From positions 17,820 to 81,819 of the forward strand of contig NZ_JABBGA010000024.1 of assembly GCF_012927165.1 (NCBI RefSeq): 64,000 bases of DNA. Reading direction: 5' to 3'. Source of the DNA: Zoogloea dura. Its GTDB lineage: Bacteria; Pseudomonadota; Gammaproteobacteria; Burkholderiales; Rhodocyclaceae. This document shows, piece by piece, positions 21,934 through 31,090 of this stretch. A model generated the notes under the pieces. That model was not told the origin of the DNA, ran no database searches, and saw nothing but the letters and a program-made list of their open reading frames with translations. Position 1 is the stretch's first letter; every line of letters begins with the position of its first letter. A program made the position numbers and the translations under genes.

Positions 21934-22986
21934 TCACGCCCGGGGCGTGGCGCTGGCCGCCAGGGCGGTACGCAGGGTGTTGCCGTTGATGATGCGGGCC
22001 AGCTTGTCGGCGTACATCGGGTCGGTGGCATAGCCTGCCGATTGCAGCCCTCGGGCAAAAGCCACCGCGTCGCCCTGCCCCGCCACGGCAGCATAGCGGG
22101 GATTGTTGCGGATCATCCGGGCATAGTCCTGGAATGATTCGGCATACGAGCCGTAGGCCCGGAAACGCGCATTCTCGCGGGTCGCCGCGCCGTCGCGGAA
22201 TTCGGTGGTGGTGGTGGCCAGGGTTCCACCGGTCCAGTTGCGGCCGGCCTTGATGTTGAACAGGTTATGGCTGGGCGAGCCGTCGGCGTTCTTCAGCTCG
22301 TGCTTGCCCCAGCCGGTCTCAAGGGCAGCCTGGGCCACCAGAAAACGGGCGGGAATGCCCGTGACCCGGCTCGCCTCGACAGCCTGCGGCCAGATCTTTT
22401 CGACAAAGGCCCGCGGCCCGGCACCGGCAGGCAGGCCCGGAAAGGCGGCAAGGCCGGCAGAGGCCGCCGAAACGGCAGTTTTTGCCGGCGAACTTGCCGC
22501 TCCACCTGCCGTCCCGACTGCAACCCCACCTGCGGCGCCATTCACCCCCGCATAGCCTGACAGAGCGCTGCCGCCCGGCGAAGCAGCGGCATCAAAGCCG
22601 CGCTTGATGGCCGGATCGAGGGGAACCGCTTTGTCCGGACGACTCAGGGGCACCGGCCCGTCAGGCAGCACCACGGTTTCGCGGGCTGCCGAGAGCTGGC
22701 GCTCGATAACCTTGGCCAGGCCGATGCCGCCACTCCGGGTAGACAACTGCAGGGACAGCTGCTGGTCGAGCATGGACTGGTACATGCGCGACTCTTCACT
22801 GTCGAACATGCCCCCCTTGGGGCTCGCGTCGCGCATGGACTTGAGGACCTGCTGCATGAACAAGGCCTCGAACTGCTTGGCCGCCTCCCGGGCTGCTTCG
22901 GGGGAATTCTCCTTCGACAGACGGCGCAGCCCCGACAGGCTGTTCGGATCGAGAGCATTGATCTGGCTGAGATCGCTGGCGGCCAT
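21934..22986 (-). CDS. flgJ: Flagellar rod assembly protein / muramidase
   Basis: 350 residues in two parts: the N-terminal rod-capping domain (about 25-110, EAAREAAKQFEALFMQQVLKSMRDASPKGGMFDSEESRMYQSMLDQQLS) and a C-terminal peptidoglycan-hydrolase domain (about 190-340) with FLVAQAALETGWGKHEL, where the Glu is the likely catalytic residue, then HNLFNIKAG and the YATDPMYADKL end. They are joined by an Ala/Gly-rich linker. The dual-domain form, typical of beta- and gammaproteobacteria, lets it cut the wall as the rod passes. The start codon overlaps the flgI stop by one base (TGATG). Confidence 0.96.
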   Translation of the reverse strand: MAASDLSQINALDPNSLSGLRRLSKENSPEAAREAAKQFEALFMQQVLKSMRDASPKGGMFDSEESRMYQSMLDQQLSLQLSTRSGGIGLAKVIERQLSAARETVVLPDGPVPLSRPDKAVPLDPAIKRGFDAAASPGGSALSGYAGVNGAAGGVAVGTAGGAASSPAKTAVSAASAGLAAFPGLPAGAGPRAFVEKIWPQAVEASRVTGIPARFLVAQAALETGWGKHELKNADGSPSHNLFNIKAGRNWTGGTLATTTTEFRDGAATRENARFRAYGSYAESFQDYARMIRNNPRYAAVAGQGDAVAFARGLQSAGYATDPMYADKLARIINGNTLRTALAASATPRA

Positions 22987-24095
22987 CAGATCACCTCGAG
23001 CTCGGCCCTGAGCGCACCGCTGGCCTTCATGGCCTGCAGGATGGAGATCAGCTCGAGCGGGTTGGCACCGACCGCGTTGAGCGCCTTGACCACGTCAGCC
23101 AGGTTGGTCCCGCCCTTGATGTTGAACAGGGTGCCACCTTCCTGCTTGATGTCCACCGCGCCCTTGTTGGTGACCACCGTTTGCCCGCCGGAGAGTGGGC
23201 CGGGCTGGCTGACCTGGGGATCGTTGCTGACCGTCACGGTCAGGCTGCCGTGAGCCACGGCGCAGTTCTGCAGGGCCACCTTCTGGTTCATCACCACCGA
23301 GCCCGTGCGGGAGTTGACGATGACCTTGGCCGCCTGCACCGCGGGGATCACATCCAGGTTCTCGAGCCGGCCGAGAAAGGCCACCCGTTGGTTAAGGTCA
23401 TCGGGCGCGCGCACCTGGACCTGCCGGCCGTCGAGGGCCTGGGCACTGCCCGGGGCGATCCGGTTGATGGCGTCCACCACGCTTTGGGCGGTGCCGAAAT
23501 CGGCCGTATTGAGCTCGACGAAGACCGAGTCCCCCTGCCCTACCTGGCTGGCAACAGCCCGCTCGACCGTGGCGCCGCCCGGGATGCGTCCGGCAGACAA
23601 GTGATTGACCGTGACCTTGGTGCCACCCGCCGCGCCACCGGCGCCACTGACCGCCAGGTTGCCCTGGGCCATGGCATAGACCTGCCCGTCGGCCCCCTTC
23701 AGCGGGGTCATGACCAGGGTGCCGCCCTTCAGGGAGCGGGCATTGCCCATGGACGAGACGGTCACGTCGATCTGCTGACCGGGCCGGGCAAAGGGCGGCA
23801 GGCTGGCAGTGACCATCACCGCCGCCACGTTGCGCAACTGCAGGGACTGGCCGGGCGGCAGGGTCACACCCAGGTTGCCGAGCATGTTGATGATGCTCTG
23901 CACAGTGAAGGGGGTCTGGGTGGTCTGGTCGCCCGAGCCATCGAGGCCGACCACCAGGCCGTAGCCGACCAGCTGGTTCTGGCGCACCCCGCCGATGGAG
24001 GCAAGGTCCTTCAGGCGCTCGGCACTGGCCGGGGTGCCAAAGCCCAGGCATGCACCGGCCGCCAGGGCGAGGAGGATCCGCGGCAAGGACTTCAT
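22986..24095 (-). CDS. flgI: Flagellar P-ring protein
   Basis: 369 residues with a cleavable signal peptide ([25 protein letters not shown], cut near residue 25). Forms the periplasmic P-ring bushing around the rod in the peptidoglycan. Family blocks include [70 protein letters not shown] and the C-terminal [41 protein letters not shown]. Translationally coupled to flgJ. The FlgA chaperone that assembles this ring is encoded divergently at 29.9 kb. Confidence 0.97.
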   Translation of the reverse strand: MKSLPRILLALAAGACLGFGTPASAERLKDLASIGGVRQNQLVGYGLVVGLDGSGDQTTQTPFTVQSIINMLGNLGVTLPPGQSLQLRNVAAVMVTASLPPFARPGQQIDVTVSSMGNARSLKGGTLVMTPLKGADGQVYAMAQGNLAVSGAGGAAGGTKVTVNHLSAGRIPGGATVERAVASQVGQGDSVFVELNTADFGTAQSVVDAINRIAPGSAQALDGRQVQVRAPDDLNQRVAFLGRLENLDVIPAVQAAKVIVNSRTGSVVMNQKVALQNCAVAHGSLTVTVSNDPQVSQPGPLSGGQTVVTNKGAVDIKQEGGTLFNIKGGTNLADVVKALNAVGANPLELISILQAMKASGALRAELEVI

Positions 24096-24106
24096 GATGA
24101 CGACCC

Positions 24107-24784
24107 TCAGAAAGGCAGCACGTTCACGAAGAAGCGCTGCATCCAGCCCATGGTCTCCGTCTCGTCGATGTAACCGTTGGCCCGGTACTCGATGCGCGCA
24201 TCGGCGACCTGGGTGGACTGGACGCTGTTGCCGCCGGTCACATAGACCGGATTGACCACCCCCGAGAACCGGATGAACTCGTTGCCCTGGTTGATCGCAA
24301 TCTGCTTCTCGCCCGACACCAGCAGGTTGCCGTTGGACAGCACCTCGATGACGGTGGTGGTGATGGTGCCGGTGAAGGCGTTGTTGGCCGCCGCGTCCCC
24401 CTTGCCGCCGAACTTGCTGGCATCGGAAGCCGTGACACCCAGACCGCCCAGGGCGCCCGCCAGGGGCACCTTGGCCAGGGCCGAGATGGAGGCGGCCATG
24501 CTGGCATTGCGCTCGGCGTTGGCCGACGACTTCTTGCTGGCGGCGGTCTGCTCGACCAGGTTCACCGTGATCACATCGCCGACGAAGCGGGCACGCCGGT
24601 CCTCGAAGAGCGGCCGGGAGAAGTTCGACTGGTAGATGGAGCCCGGCTGGGCCGCCTGCGCGGTGCGCGGCTCCGGCCGCACGCTCATGGGCTGATGGAC
24701 CGCCGTCGGCGGCGTGCCTTGCAGGGCCGCGCAGCCCCCCAGCAGGGCCAGCAGCGGCAGGAGGACGATTCGAAGCGCTTTCAT
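24107..24784 (-). CDS. flgH: Flagellar L-ring protein
   Basis: 225 residues; outer-membrane lipoprotein forming the L-ring. Lipoprotein signal with lipobox LLGGC (Cys18). Conserved blocks: [76 protein letters not shown] and the C-terminal [27 protein letters not shown]. It lies 11 bases upstream of flgI and 22 bases after flgG in one transcription unit. Confidence 0.97.
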   Translation of the reverse strand: MKALRIVLLPLLALLGGCAALQGTPPTAVHQPMSVRPEPRTAQAAQPGSIYQSNFSRPLFEDRRARFVGDVITVNLVEQTAASKKSSANAERNASMAASISALAKVPLAGALGGLGVTASDASKFGGKGDAAANNAFTGTITTTVIEVLSNGNLLVSGEKQIAINQGNEFIRFSGVVNPVYVTGGNSVQSTQVADARIEYRANGYIDETETMGWMQRFFVNVLPF

Positions 24785-24806
24785 GATGATCTCCGCCCGA
24801 CGGGGC

Positions 24807-25589
24807 TTACAGCGAGGTGAGCTTGCCGAGCATGGTGTCGGAGGTGGAAATGGCGCGGGAGTTGAGCTCGTAGGCGCGCTGGGTCTGGATCATCAGCACC
24901 AGCTCTTCGGCCACGTTCACGTTGGACGTTTCCACGTAGGTCTGGTTGAGGGTGCCGACGCCATTGGTGCCCGGCGTATTGGGGTTGGCGGTGCCGCTGG
25001 CGGCAGTTTCCAGGTAGAGGTTTTCACCGACGCTCTGCAGGCCGCCCGGATTAACGAAGCCGGCGATCTGGATGTTGCCGATCTGCGATGGAGCTGTCTG
25101 GTTGGGCAGGGTCACCGACACCACGCCGTCCTTGCCGATGGTCAGGGACAAGGCATTGGCGGGAATGGTGATGGCCGGCTGCAGCGGGTAGCCGCTGGAG
25201 GTGACGACCTGGCCGTTGGCGTCTTTCTGGAAAGCGCCATCGCGGGTGTAGGCGGTGGTGCCATCGGGCAGCAGGATCTGGAAGAAGCCCTCGCCCTGGA
25301 CCGCCACGTCGAGGGCATTGCCGGTCTGGGTCAGGTTGCCCTGGGTGTGGATACGCTCGGTGGCGATGGGGCGCACACCGGTACCGATCTGCAGGCCGGA
25401 GGGGATGGTGGTCTGCTGGGTGGACTGGGCGCCGGCCTGGCGCAGGTTCTGGTAGAGCAGATCCTCGAACACCGCCCGGGCGCGCTTGAAGCCGTTGGTC
25501 GAGACGTTGGCGAGGTTGTTCGAGATGACGTCGAGCTGGGTCTGCTGAGCGTCAAGGCCGGTGCGGGCAATCCAGAGGGAGCGGATCAT
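24807..25589 (-). CDS. flgG: Flagellar distal rod protein
   Basis: 260 residues, exactly the usual length. Forms the distal rod. It starts [47 protein letters not shown] with the conserved NLANxxTxGFK motif, has [20 protein letters not shown] in the middle and ends [21 protein letters not shown] after [19 protein letters not shown]. It begins a second half of the flg run: 173 bases with two hairpins separate it from flgF. Confidence 0.97.
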   Translation of the reverse strand: MIRSLWIARTGLDAQQTQLDVISNNLANVSTNGFKRARAVFEDLLYQNLRQAGAQSTQQTTIPSGLQIGTGVRPIATERIHTQGNLTQTGNALDVAVQGEGFFQILLPDGTTAYTRDGAFQKDANGQVVTSSGYPLQPAITIPANALSLTIGKDGVVSVTLPNQTAPSQIGNIQIAGFVNPGGLQSVGENLYLETAASGTANPNTPGTNGVGTLNQTYVETSNVNVAEELVLMIQTQRAYELNSRAISTSDTMLGKLTSL

Positions 25590-25634
25590 GGGGAGCTCCA
25601 GAGATATCGGTTCGGGCCGCCGGTTCGGGCGGTT

Positions 25635-25657
25635 CGGCTAGGTTTTCATGCTAGCCG
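25635..25657 (-). other. Hairpin in the flgF-flgG gap (flgG-proximal)
   Basis: CGGCTAG / CTAGCCG, a perfect 7-bp inverted repeat with a nine-base loop, 46 bases upstream of the flgG start. Could be an operator, processing or attenuation structure. Confidence 0.45.
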
Positions 25658-25726
25658 TTGCAAGAGCCGTTCCAGGGATGGATGAAGCGGGGAAAGACCC
25701 ATCAATTCGGGCCCCGTCGATCAGCG

Positions 25727-25744
25727 CCCGCCGGCCCCGGCGGG
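25727..25744 (-). other. Strong G/C hairpin just after flgF
   Basis: CCCGCCGG-CC-CCGGCGGG, nearly a perfect palindrome, 19 bases past the flgF stop. No T-run follows on the minus strand, so it may stabilise the flgB-F message or partly terminate it. Confidence 0.5.
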
Positions 25745-25762
25745 GTCTGGCGAGGGCGTGGC

Positions 25763-26503
25763 TCAGCCCTTGGCCACCAGTTGGGATGCAGCACGGTCCA
25801 TTTCCTGCGCAACCGACAGGAGGCGAGTCTGGGTTTCGTAATGGCGGGCCAGGGAGATCATGCTGACCATCTGCTCGACCACATTGACGTTGCTGCCTTC
25901 CAGATAGCCGGCGGCAACGCGGACGGCAGGATCTGCCGGCGCGGGATTGCCGTCGGCAAGGCGGAACAGCCCGTCGCCGCCACGGCGCAGGTCCTGCTCA
26001 GGCGGGTTGACCAGCTTGAGCTGGTCGACGCTGGTGGTGTTGTTCTTGGCACCGGTACGCGGCACCGTGGAGATCGTGCCATCGGCGCCGACCGCGACTT
26101 CCACATCCGGCGGCAGGGTGATCGGGCCGCCCGAACCAAGCACCGGCAAGCCACCGCGGGTCTGCAACACGCCGTTGGCGCTGACTTCGAAGCTGCCGTT
26201 GCGGGTGTAGGCCTCGGTGCCATCGGGCAGTTGCACGGCAAACCAGCCCTTGCCCTGCACGCTCATGTCCAGGGCCCGGTTGGTGTGCTGCAGCGGGCCG
26301 GGCGTAAAGTCGTCGGCCACGCTGGCATCGGCCACGAAGGCCCGGGTCTTCAGCTCGGTATTCTGCAGCGGGACGGCGCGAAGCCGGTGCAGTTCGGCCT
26401 TGAAGCCGGTGCTGGTGGCGTTGGCGAGGTTGTGCGCCACGGCCGCCTCCTGCCCCATCGTGGCAGAGGCGCCGGTCATTGCGGTGTAGATAAGGCGGTC
26501 CAT
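25763..26503 (-). CDS. flgF: Flagellar proximal rod protein
   Basis: 246 residues. Proximal rod component exported by the flagellar type III apparatus. N-terminus MDRLIYTAMTGASATMGQEAAVAHNLANATSTGFKAEL with the rod/hook NLANxxTxGFK motif; central NRALDMSVQGKGWFAVQLPDGTEAYTRNGSFEVSANG; C-terminus GSNVNVVEQMVSMISLARHYETQTRLLSVAQEMDRAASQLV. It lies 19 bases after flgE. It carries the same beta-domain core as FlgG and FlgE, so the cluster shows the usual family expansion of axial proteins. Confidence 0.96.
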   Translation of the reverse strand: MDRLIYTAMTGASATMGQEAAVAHNLANATSTGFKAELHRLRAVPLQNTELKTRAFVADASVADDFTPGPLQHTNRALDMSVQGKGWFAVQLPDGTEAYTRNGSFEVSANGVLQTRGGLPVLGSGGPITLPPDVEVAVGADGTISTVPRTGAKNNTTSVDQLKLVNPPEQDLRRGGDGLFRLADGNPAPADPAVRVAAGYLEGSNVNVVEQMVSMISLARHYETQTRLLSVAQEMDRAASQLVAKG

Positions 26504-26522
26504 GGCGGGCTTTCCTCAGGCG

Positions 26523-28088
26523 TCAGCGCAGGTTGACCAGGGTCTGCAGGATCTGGTCCTGGGTCTTGATGGATTGGGCGTTGGCCTGGTAGGAGCGCTG
26601 CTGGGTGATCATGTTCACCAGCTCGGCGGTGAGGTCCACGTTGGAATCTTCCACCGCTGCCGACTGGACCACCCCGAGGCTACCAGTGCCCGGCGCATTG
26701 GGCTGCTCCGGCCCGGAGGCGTTGGTGACGGCCCACTGGTTGCCGCCGAGGGACTGCAGGCCATTGGGGTTCTGGAAGGTGGCCAGCCAGACCTGCCCCA
26801 TCACGCGGGACTGGCCGTTGCTGAAATTGCCCTGGATGGTGCCGTCGGCATCCACCGTGAGTCCGGACAGCTTGCCGGTGGTGTAGCCGTCCTGCGTGAG
26901 CTGGTTGACCCCGTAGCTGTTGCCGAACTGGGTGGTGCCGGCCAGCTCGACGGTGAAGTTGAGGGGCTGCACGGCCCCGGTGGACACCGTGTAGGACGAC
27001 GAGAAGGAGGTCGGGGTCTGCAGCACACCATTGGAGTCGAAGCTGATCGTGGTCGGCGTATGGGTGCCGGTCAGCGGGTCGATCTCCGGCGGGAAGCCAC
27101 CGTCCAGGCTGGTATAGACGTCCCACACGTTGGACTGGGCGGTCTTCACGAAATACAGGGACTGGGTGTGGGCGTTACCCAGGGAGTCGTACACCGTCTG
27201 CGAGGTGGTGCTGGTGTAGCTGGTCGGATCGCTGGTGCTGAAGGCGTTGTTGGTGGCTGTGCCGGTGGTGCTGGGCACGTTCAGCGCGGCAGCGGCGGAG
27301 CCGGTCACGGTGATGTCGGAGAGGCGACCGCTGCGGGCAGAGGCGAAGTTGATCACGCCGGTGCTGTCGCTGGCGACATTGACCCGCCCCTTGAGGGTGG
27401 TCTGGTCGACCGCCGTCTGGATCGCGGTGACCAGGGAGCCCACATCGGCGTAGGTGCCAGCCGGCACGGTAACGGTCACCGGCGTGGTGGAGCCATCCAC
27501 CGCGATGGTCAGCACGTTGGCCGGCGCTGCGGCCACGGTCAGTGACGGCGCGGCGGAGCCGAACACCGCGGCCTTGCTCATCGACACCGGGGTGGCCGAG
27601 CGGGAGTCAAGGTTGACGTTGTAGCCGGCACTGGTGGTGGCGGCGGGCTTTGCATCGCTGAAGTTGAGCTTGATGTCGCCCGTGGTGCCGGTCAGCACGC
27701 CGTTCGAATCCGCCAGCTTGCCGGTCAAGCGCAGGCCCTGGGCATTGACCACGTAACCGTTCTTGTCGGTCTGGAACTGGCCGTTGCGGCTGTAGGAGAT
27801 CGAGCCGTTGTTGCTCATCCGGAAGAAGCCCTGGCCGTTGATCGCCAGGTCCAGCGCGTTGGCGGTGGTGGAGATGTTGCCCTGGGTGAACTGCTGGGAC
27901 ACCTTGTCGATGGATGCGCCGATACCGACCTGGGTACCGCCCCCGGCCAGGGATGCGGCAAAGACGTCGGAGAACTGTGCGGTCGACTGCTTGAAGCCGA
28001 CCGTGTTCGAGTTGGAGACGTTGTTGCTGATCGCATCAAGCGCCTTGGAAGCGATGGAAAGACCGCTCAAACCTTGTTGGAATGCCAT
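26523..28088 (-). CDS. flgE: Flagellar hook protein
   Basis: 521 residues. Polymerises into the flexible hook. Conserved ends: MAFQQGLSGLSIASKALDAISNNVSNSNTVGFKQSTAQF and VDLTAELVNMITQQRSYQANAQSIKTQDQILQTLVNLR. The core (about 75-145) has ANALDLAINGQGFFRMSNNGSISYSRNGQF. Residues about 150-330 form the long, Ala/Thr/Val-rich outer domains, larger than in E. coli FlgE (402 residues), as in many betaproteobacteria. It lies 12 bases after flgD, the hook-cap gene, in the same operon. Confidence 0.97.
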   Translation of the reverse strand: MAFQQGLSGLSIASKALDAISNNVSNSNTVGFKQSTAQFSDVFAASLAGGGTQVGIGASIDKVSQQFTQGNISTTANALDLAINGQGFFRMSNNGSISYSRNGQFQTDKNGYVVNAQGLRLTGKLADSNGVLTGTTGDIKLNFSDAKPAATTSAGYNVNLDSRSATPVSMSKAAVFGSAAPSLTVAAAPANVLTIAVDGSTTPVTVTVPAGTYADVGSLVTAIQTAVDQTTLKGRVNVASDSTGVINFASARSGRLSDITVTGSAAAALNVPSTTGTATNNAFSTSDPTSYTSTTSQTVYDSLGNAHTQSLYFVKTAQSNVWDVYTSLDGGFPPEIDPLTGTHTPTTISFDSNGVLQTPTSFSSSYTVSTGAVQPLNFTVELAGTTQFGNSYGVNQLTQDGYTTGKLSGLTVDADGTIQGNFSNGQSRVMGQVWLATFQNPNGLQSLGGNQWAVTNASGPEQPNAPGTGSLGVVQSAAVEDSNVDLTAELVNMITQQRSYQANAQSIKTQDQILQTLVNLR

Positions 28089-28100
28089 TTTTTCCTCCGC

Positions 28101-28772
28101 TTACAGAATTTGCTTGATGTCGGTCAGGCTGACCAGATTGCCCGAGCCCACGTCCAGGGATACCTCGCCCTTGCTGGTGCGCAGCACGCTGTTGACCGTG
28201 GTGAGCTGAAGCGCGATGGGCTTCACGTCGTCCGATCCGCGGGTGGCGGCGATCGACATGGTGTACTTGCCATCGACCGCCTGGGTACCGTTGGTGGTCT
28301 TGCCATCCCAAGCAAAGTTGAAGACGCCGGCATCGAAGGACCCCAGCTCCATCTTGCGCACCTCGGTACCGGCCGAGTCCTTGATGGTGACTGTCACCTT
28401 GTCGGCCGCGCTGGTCAGCTCGAAACCGCCGTAGGCCTTGCTGCCAGAGAGTGTCAGCGCCTTGCCTTCGACCATCACGCCCTTGCCTACCAGCGCCGCA
28501 GCCTGCATGGCCTCGCTGGACTGGGAGTCCTGAAGGAGCGCCGTCAGGGTGGTATTGAGCTTGGAGATGCCATCCACCGTGCTGATCTGGGCCAGCTGGG
28601 AGGTCATCTGTGCATTGTCCATCGGGTTGAGCGGGTCCTGGTTCTTGAGTTGCTCGGTGAGCAGCTTCAGGAAACGGCTCTGGGCCTCGTCGGTCTTTGA
28701 GGTGGACGACGCGGACGATTTCTGCAGCGCCGCGATGACGTCGGCGGAGGTGGTGGAATTGACGGTGCTCAT
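28101..28772 (-). CDS. flgD: Flagellar hook cap / scaffolding protein
   Basis: 223 residues. Caps the growing hook and is discarded when hook assembly ends. The N-terminal region contains SRFLKLLTEQLKNQDPLNPMDNAQMTSQLAQISTVDGISKLN, the conserved FlgD block; the C-terminal part (about 110-220) has an Ig/Tudor-like beta region with DSAGTEVRKMELGSFDAGVFNFAWDGKTTNG. The gene sits between flgC and flgE with 16- and 12-base gaps. Confidence 0.95.
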   Translation of the reverse strand: MSTVNSTTSADVIAALQKSSASSTSKTDEAQSRFLKLLTEQLKNQDPLNPMDNAQMTSQLAQISTVDGISKLNTTLTALLQDSQSSEAMQAAALVGKGVMVEGKALTLSGSKAYGGFELTSAADKVTVTIKDSAGTEVRKMELGSFDAGVFNFAWDGKTTNGTQAVDGKYTMSIAATRGSDDVKPIALQLTTVNSVLRTSKGEVSLDVGSGNLVSLTDIKQIL

Positions 28773-28788
28773 GATCGCTTTCCAGTGC

Positions 28789-29193
28789 TTACTGACCGAT
28801 GGTCAGGGTTTTTTCCATCAGGGTCTTGGCCGTGCCCATCACTTCCGCGTTGGTCTGGTAGGCGCGGGAGGCGGAGATCATGTTGGTCATTTCCTCGACC
28901 ACATTGACGTTGGGCATCGTCACGTAACCTTCTCCGTTGGCGGCCGGGCTCTTGGGGTCGTACACCATGCGCATCGGCGCCGCGCTCTCCACCACCTGCT
29001 TGACCTGCACCCCCTGAGCTGCCGGCGAACCCATCGGGGTGGCGGCAAAGACGACCTGCTTGGCCTTGTAAGGCTGGCCGTTGCTGGAGGTGACGCTGTC
29101 GGCATTGGCCAGGTTGCTGGCGGTCGCGTTCAGCCGGGTGGATTGGGCATGCAGCGCACTGCCGGCCACGTGAAAGACGTTGAGCATGCTCAT
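28789..29193 (-). CDS. flgC: Flagellar proximal rod protein
   Basis: 134 residues. Proximal rod subunit. N-terminus MSMLNVFHVAGSALHAQSTRLNATASNLANADSVTSSNGQPYKAKQVVF and C-terminus PNVNVVEEMTNMISASRAYQTNAEVMGTAKTLMEKTLTIGQ are diagnostic. Nine bases after flgB. Confidence 0.97.
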   Translation of the reverse strand: MSMLNVFHVAGSALHAQSTRLNATASNLANADSVTSSNGQPYKAKQVVFAATPMGSPAAQGVQVKQVVESAAPMRMVYDPKSPAANGEGYVTMPNVNVVEEMTNMISASRAYQTNAEVMGTAKTLMEKTLTIGQ

Positions 29194-29202
29194 GATGTGT
29201 CC

Positions 29203-29616
29203 TTACTGCCCTTGGATGGCCCGCTGCATGGAGCTGAGCAGGCCGTTGATGAAGGTCACGCTGGCCTGGTACTGCACCGAATTCTCGGCAAAGGCACTGC
29301 GCTCCACATCCATATTGACGGTATTGCCATCCACCGCGCCCTGCTCTTCCTTGCGGAACTTCAGGCTGCTCTCTACCGGGCTGGCGGCCACTCCGGGCAG
29401 ATGCCTGCCGGAAGTGGCGGCCAGCGGCAGATTGGCCGGCTCGCCGCCCAGGGCGCCTTTCAGGGCTTGCTTGAAATCCAGGTCACGAGCCTTGAAGTTC
29501 GGCGTGTCGGCATTGGCGATGTTGGAGGCGATGACCTGCTGCCGATAGGCGCGGAGATTCAGCGCTGTCTGGTGAAAACGCATCGTCTCGTCGAGTCGGC
29601 TGGTCATTCTGGTCAC
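29203..29616 (-). CDS. flgB: Flagellar proximal rod protein
   Basis: 137 residues; first gene of the flgB-L operon. Conserved N-terminus LNLRAYRQQVIASNIANADTPNFKARDLDFKQAL and C-terminus NTVNMDVERSAFAENSVQYQASVTFINGLLSSMQRAIQG. It faces flgA divergently. A -24/-12-type promoter candidate lies about 130 bases upstream. The order flgBCDEFGHIJKL that follows is complete. Confidence 0.97.
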   Translation of the reverse strand: MTRMTSRLDETMRFHQTALNLRAYRQQVIASNIANADTPNFKARDLDFKQALKGALGGEPANLPLAATSGRHLPGVAASPVESSLKFRKEEQGAVDGNTVNMDVERSAFAENSVQYQASVTFINGLLSSMQRAIQGQ

Positions 29617-29619
29617 CCC

Positions 29620-29647
29620 TAAAGTTCGTTTCCGCTAGCGCCGTAAA
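29620..29647 (+). promoter_or_regulatory. Weak sigma28-like site upstream of flgA
   Basis: TAAAGTTC, 12 bases and GCCGTAAA on the plus strand. Both boxes resemble the flagellar class III consensus but the spacer is one base long. Confidence 0.3.
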
Positions 29648-29747
29648 ACTTGGAGAAGTCATTCGACGCGGGCCTTGCCCACACCTTTGCACCTTCCATG
29701 CCAACCATGCTAATGCCCGGCCACGCCCGGGAATGGCCTGAACAGGC

Positions 29748-29763
29748 GGCAATTAGCACGCCA
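29748..29763 (-). promoter_or_regulatory. Candidate sigma54 promoter for flgB
   Basis: Read on the minus strand, TGGCGTGCTAATTGCC keeps the GG-N10-GC spacing and the TTGC of the -12 box; the -24 box departs from TGGCAC at two positions. Located about 130 bases before flgB. Confidence 0.55.
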
Positions 29764-29908
29764 ATTTGGCCACGGCGGCAGCCACCCGCTGCCGCTCCGG
29801 CAGTTTTTGCCGCAGGGCACTGGATCGCAGCGGCAATTCCCCCCGGTCCACTGGCGTCCCGGCGTCAGGCATGATCGAATGGCAGTTGCCACGCTTGCTC
29901 CAGCCCCC

Positions 29909-30601
29909 ATGCCCCGTCTTCTCGCAATTGCCCTGCTCGGCACCCTTCTTCACCTCGCTCCGATCGCCGAGGCCCGCCAGGACCCCGCGCCGGTGCGTGC
30001 CGAAGTGGCCCGCTTCCTCGACACCGAAACACGCAGCCTTCCGGGCGAGGTGCGCATCCAGGTCGGCGAATTCCGCGCCGACAACCAGCTGGCGCCCTGC
30101 GTCCAGTTCGAATCCTTCCTGCCCGGCGGCGTGCGCCCCTGGGGCCGGATCTCGGTGGGCATCCGCTGCCTCGCCCCGTCGCCCTGGTCGGCTTACGTTC
30201 CGGCGGAGATCAAGGTCATGGGGCTCTACCTGGTCACCACAGCGCCGGTTACGGCGGGGCAGATCCTGGGGCCTGCCGACATCCGGCGGGAGTCGGGCGA
30301 ACTGACGGCCCAGGCCGTCGACGTGCTGACCGACCCCAGTCAGGCGGTCGGCCATGCCGCAAAGGTCTCCCTCGCCGGCGGGCGCCCGCTCGCCGCCAGC
30401 CACCTGCGCCTGCCACCCGCCGTGGTGCAGGGGCAGCCGGTCAAGGTGATCTCCCGCGGCCCGGGCTTCCAGGTCGCCAACGACGGTACGGCCCTGAGCA
30501 GCGCCGCCGACGGCCAGGGCGCGCAAGTCCGCCTGGCGACCGGCCAGGTGGTCCGGGGAACGGCGCGCAGTGGAGGGATTGTGGAAATCACGCTGCCCTG
30601 A
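29909..30601 (+). CDS. flgA: Flagellar basal body P-ring assembly chaperone
   Basis: About 230 residues. Periplasmic chaperone for FlgI. Signal peptide MPRLLAIALLGTLLHLAPIAEA, cut near residue 22, then the SAF domain (about 110-170: GLYLVTTAPVTAGQILGPADIRRESGEL) and the C-terminal RLPPAVVQGQPVKVISRGPGFQVANDGTALSSAADGQGAQVRLATGQVVRGTARSGGIVEI, typical of FlgA. The start at 29909 gives the most usual signal peptide; ATG at 29879 adds ten residues and cannot be excluded, as neither has a strong ribosome site. Divergent from flgB and followed by flgM-flgN. Confidence 0.92.
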   Translation: MPRLLAIALLGTLLHLAPIAEARQDPAPVRAEVARFLDTETRSLPGEVRIQVGEFRADNQLAPCVQFESFLPGGVRPWGRISVGIRCLAPSPWSAYVPAEIKVMGLYLVTTAPVTAGQILGPADIRRESGELTAQAVDVLTDPSQAVGHAAKVSLAGGRPLAASHLRLPPAVVQGQPVKVISRGPGFQVANDGTALSSAADGQGAQVRLATGQVVRGTARSGGIVEITLP

Positions 30602-30633
30602 ACGTCCGCCCGCCATCCCCGACTCAAATGGGT

Positions 30634-30660
30634 TAAAGTTTGGCTTCCGCGGGTCGTATA
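30634..30660 (+). promoter_or_regulatory. Sigma28 (FliA) promoter for flgM
   Basis: TAAAGTTT, an exact match to the flagellar class III -35, then 11 bases and GTCGTATA (consensus GCCGATAA), 33 bases before the flgM ATG and just past flgA. Confidence 0.7.
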
Positions 30661-30692
30661 CCTCTGCGACACAAGGAAGAAAGGGCTACGCC

Positions 30693-31016
30693 ATGAAGAT
30701 CGATAACTCTGTGAAGTCGACCGGAGGCTTGCCGCCCAATGACGGGCGCACGCGCTCCGCCAAGGAATCTCCCAAATCCGAAGCGGCCGGTGGTGGCAGC
30801 GAAAAGGTCGAGATCTCGTCCCTCTCCGCTCGCCTGCAGCAAATGGAAGAAACCGTCGCCAACACCCCCGTGGTGGACAGCGCGAAGGTTGACGAAATCA
30901 AGCAGGCCATCACTGAAGGCCGCTTCAAGGTAGACACTGGCCGGGTCGCCGACGGCCTGATCGAAAGCGTCCGCCAGATGCTGTCAGCCCAGACCGGACA
31001 AACCGGGCAGGCCTAG
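30693..31016 (+). CDS. flgM: Anti-sigma28 factor
   Basis: 107 residues. Binds and inhibits FliA (encoded at 33.3 kb) until the hook is complete, when it is exported. MKIDNSVKSTGG start; disordered N-terminal half rich in Ser/Lys/Pro; C-terminal sigma28-binding helices VEISSLSARLQQMEETVANTPVVDSAKVDEIKQAITEGRFKVDTGRVADGLIESVRQML, a clear FlgM pattern. The start at 30693 is preceded by GAAGAAAGG. Its own sigma28 promoter provides negative feedback. Confidence 0.95.
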   Translation: MKIDNSVKSTGGLPPNDGRTRSAKESPKSEAAGGGSEKVEISSLSARLQQMEETVANTPVVDSAKVDEIKQAITEGRFKVDTGRVADGLIESVRQMLSAQTGQTGQA

Positions 31017-31090
31017 GATGAAACAGGCCCAGGCCCTGTCCGCCCACGCCTCTCCGGGGGCGTGCCGCCCTCTGCGCGGGCAACACTGAC

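Noticed and set aside
19907..22033. Open frame of about 700 codons antisense to flgK
   Set aside because: His/Gly/Arg-rich shadow frame without homology; flgK is certain on the other strand.
29807..29908. Longer N-terminus for flgA
   Set aside because: Starts upstream of 29879 would bury the signal peptide behind up to 34 charged residues; no ribosome site supports them.
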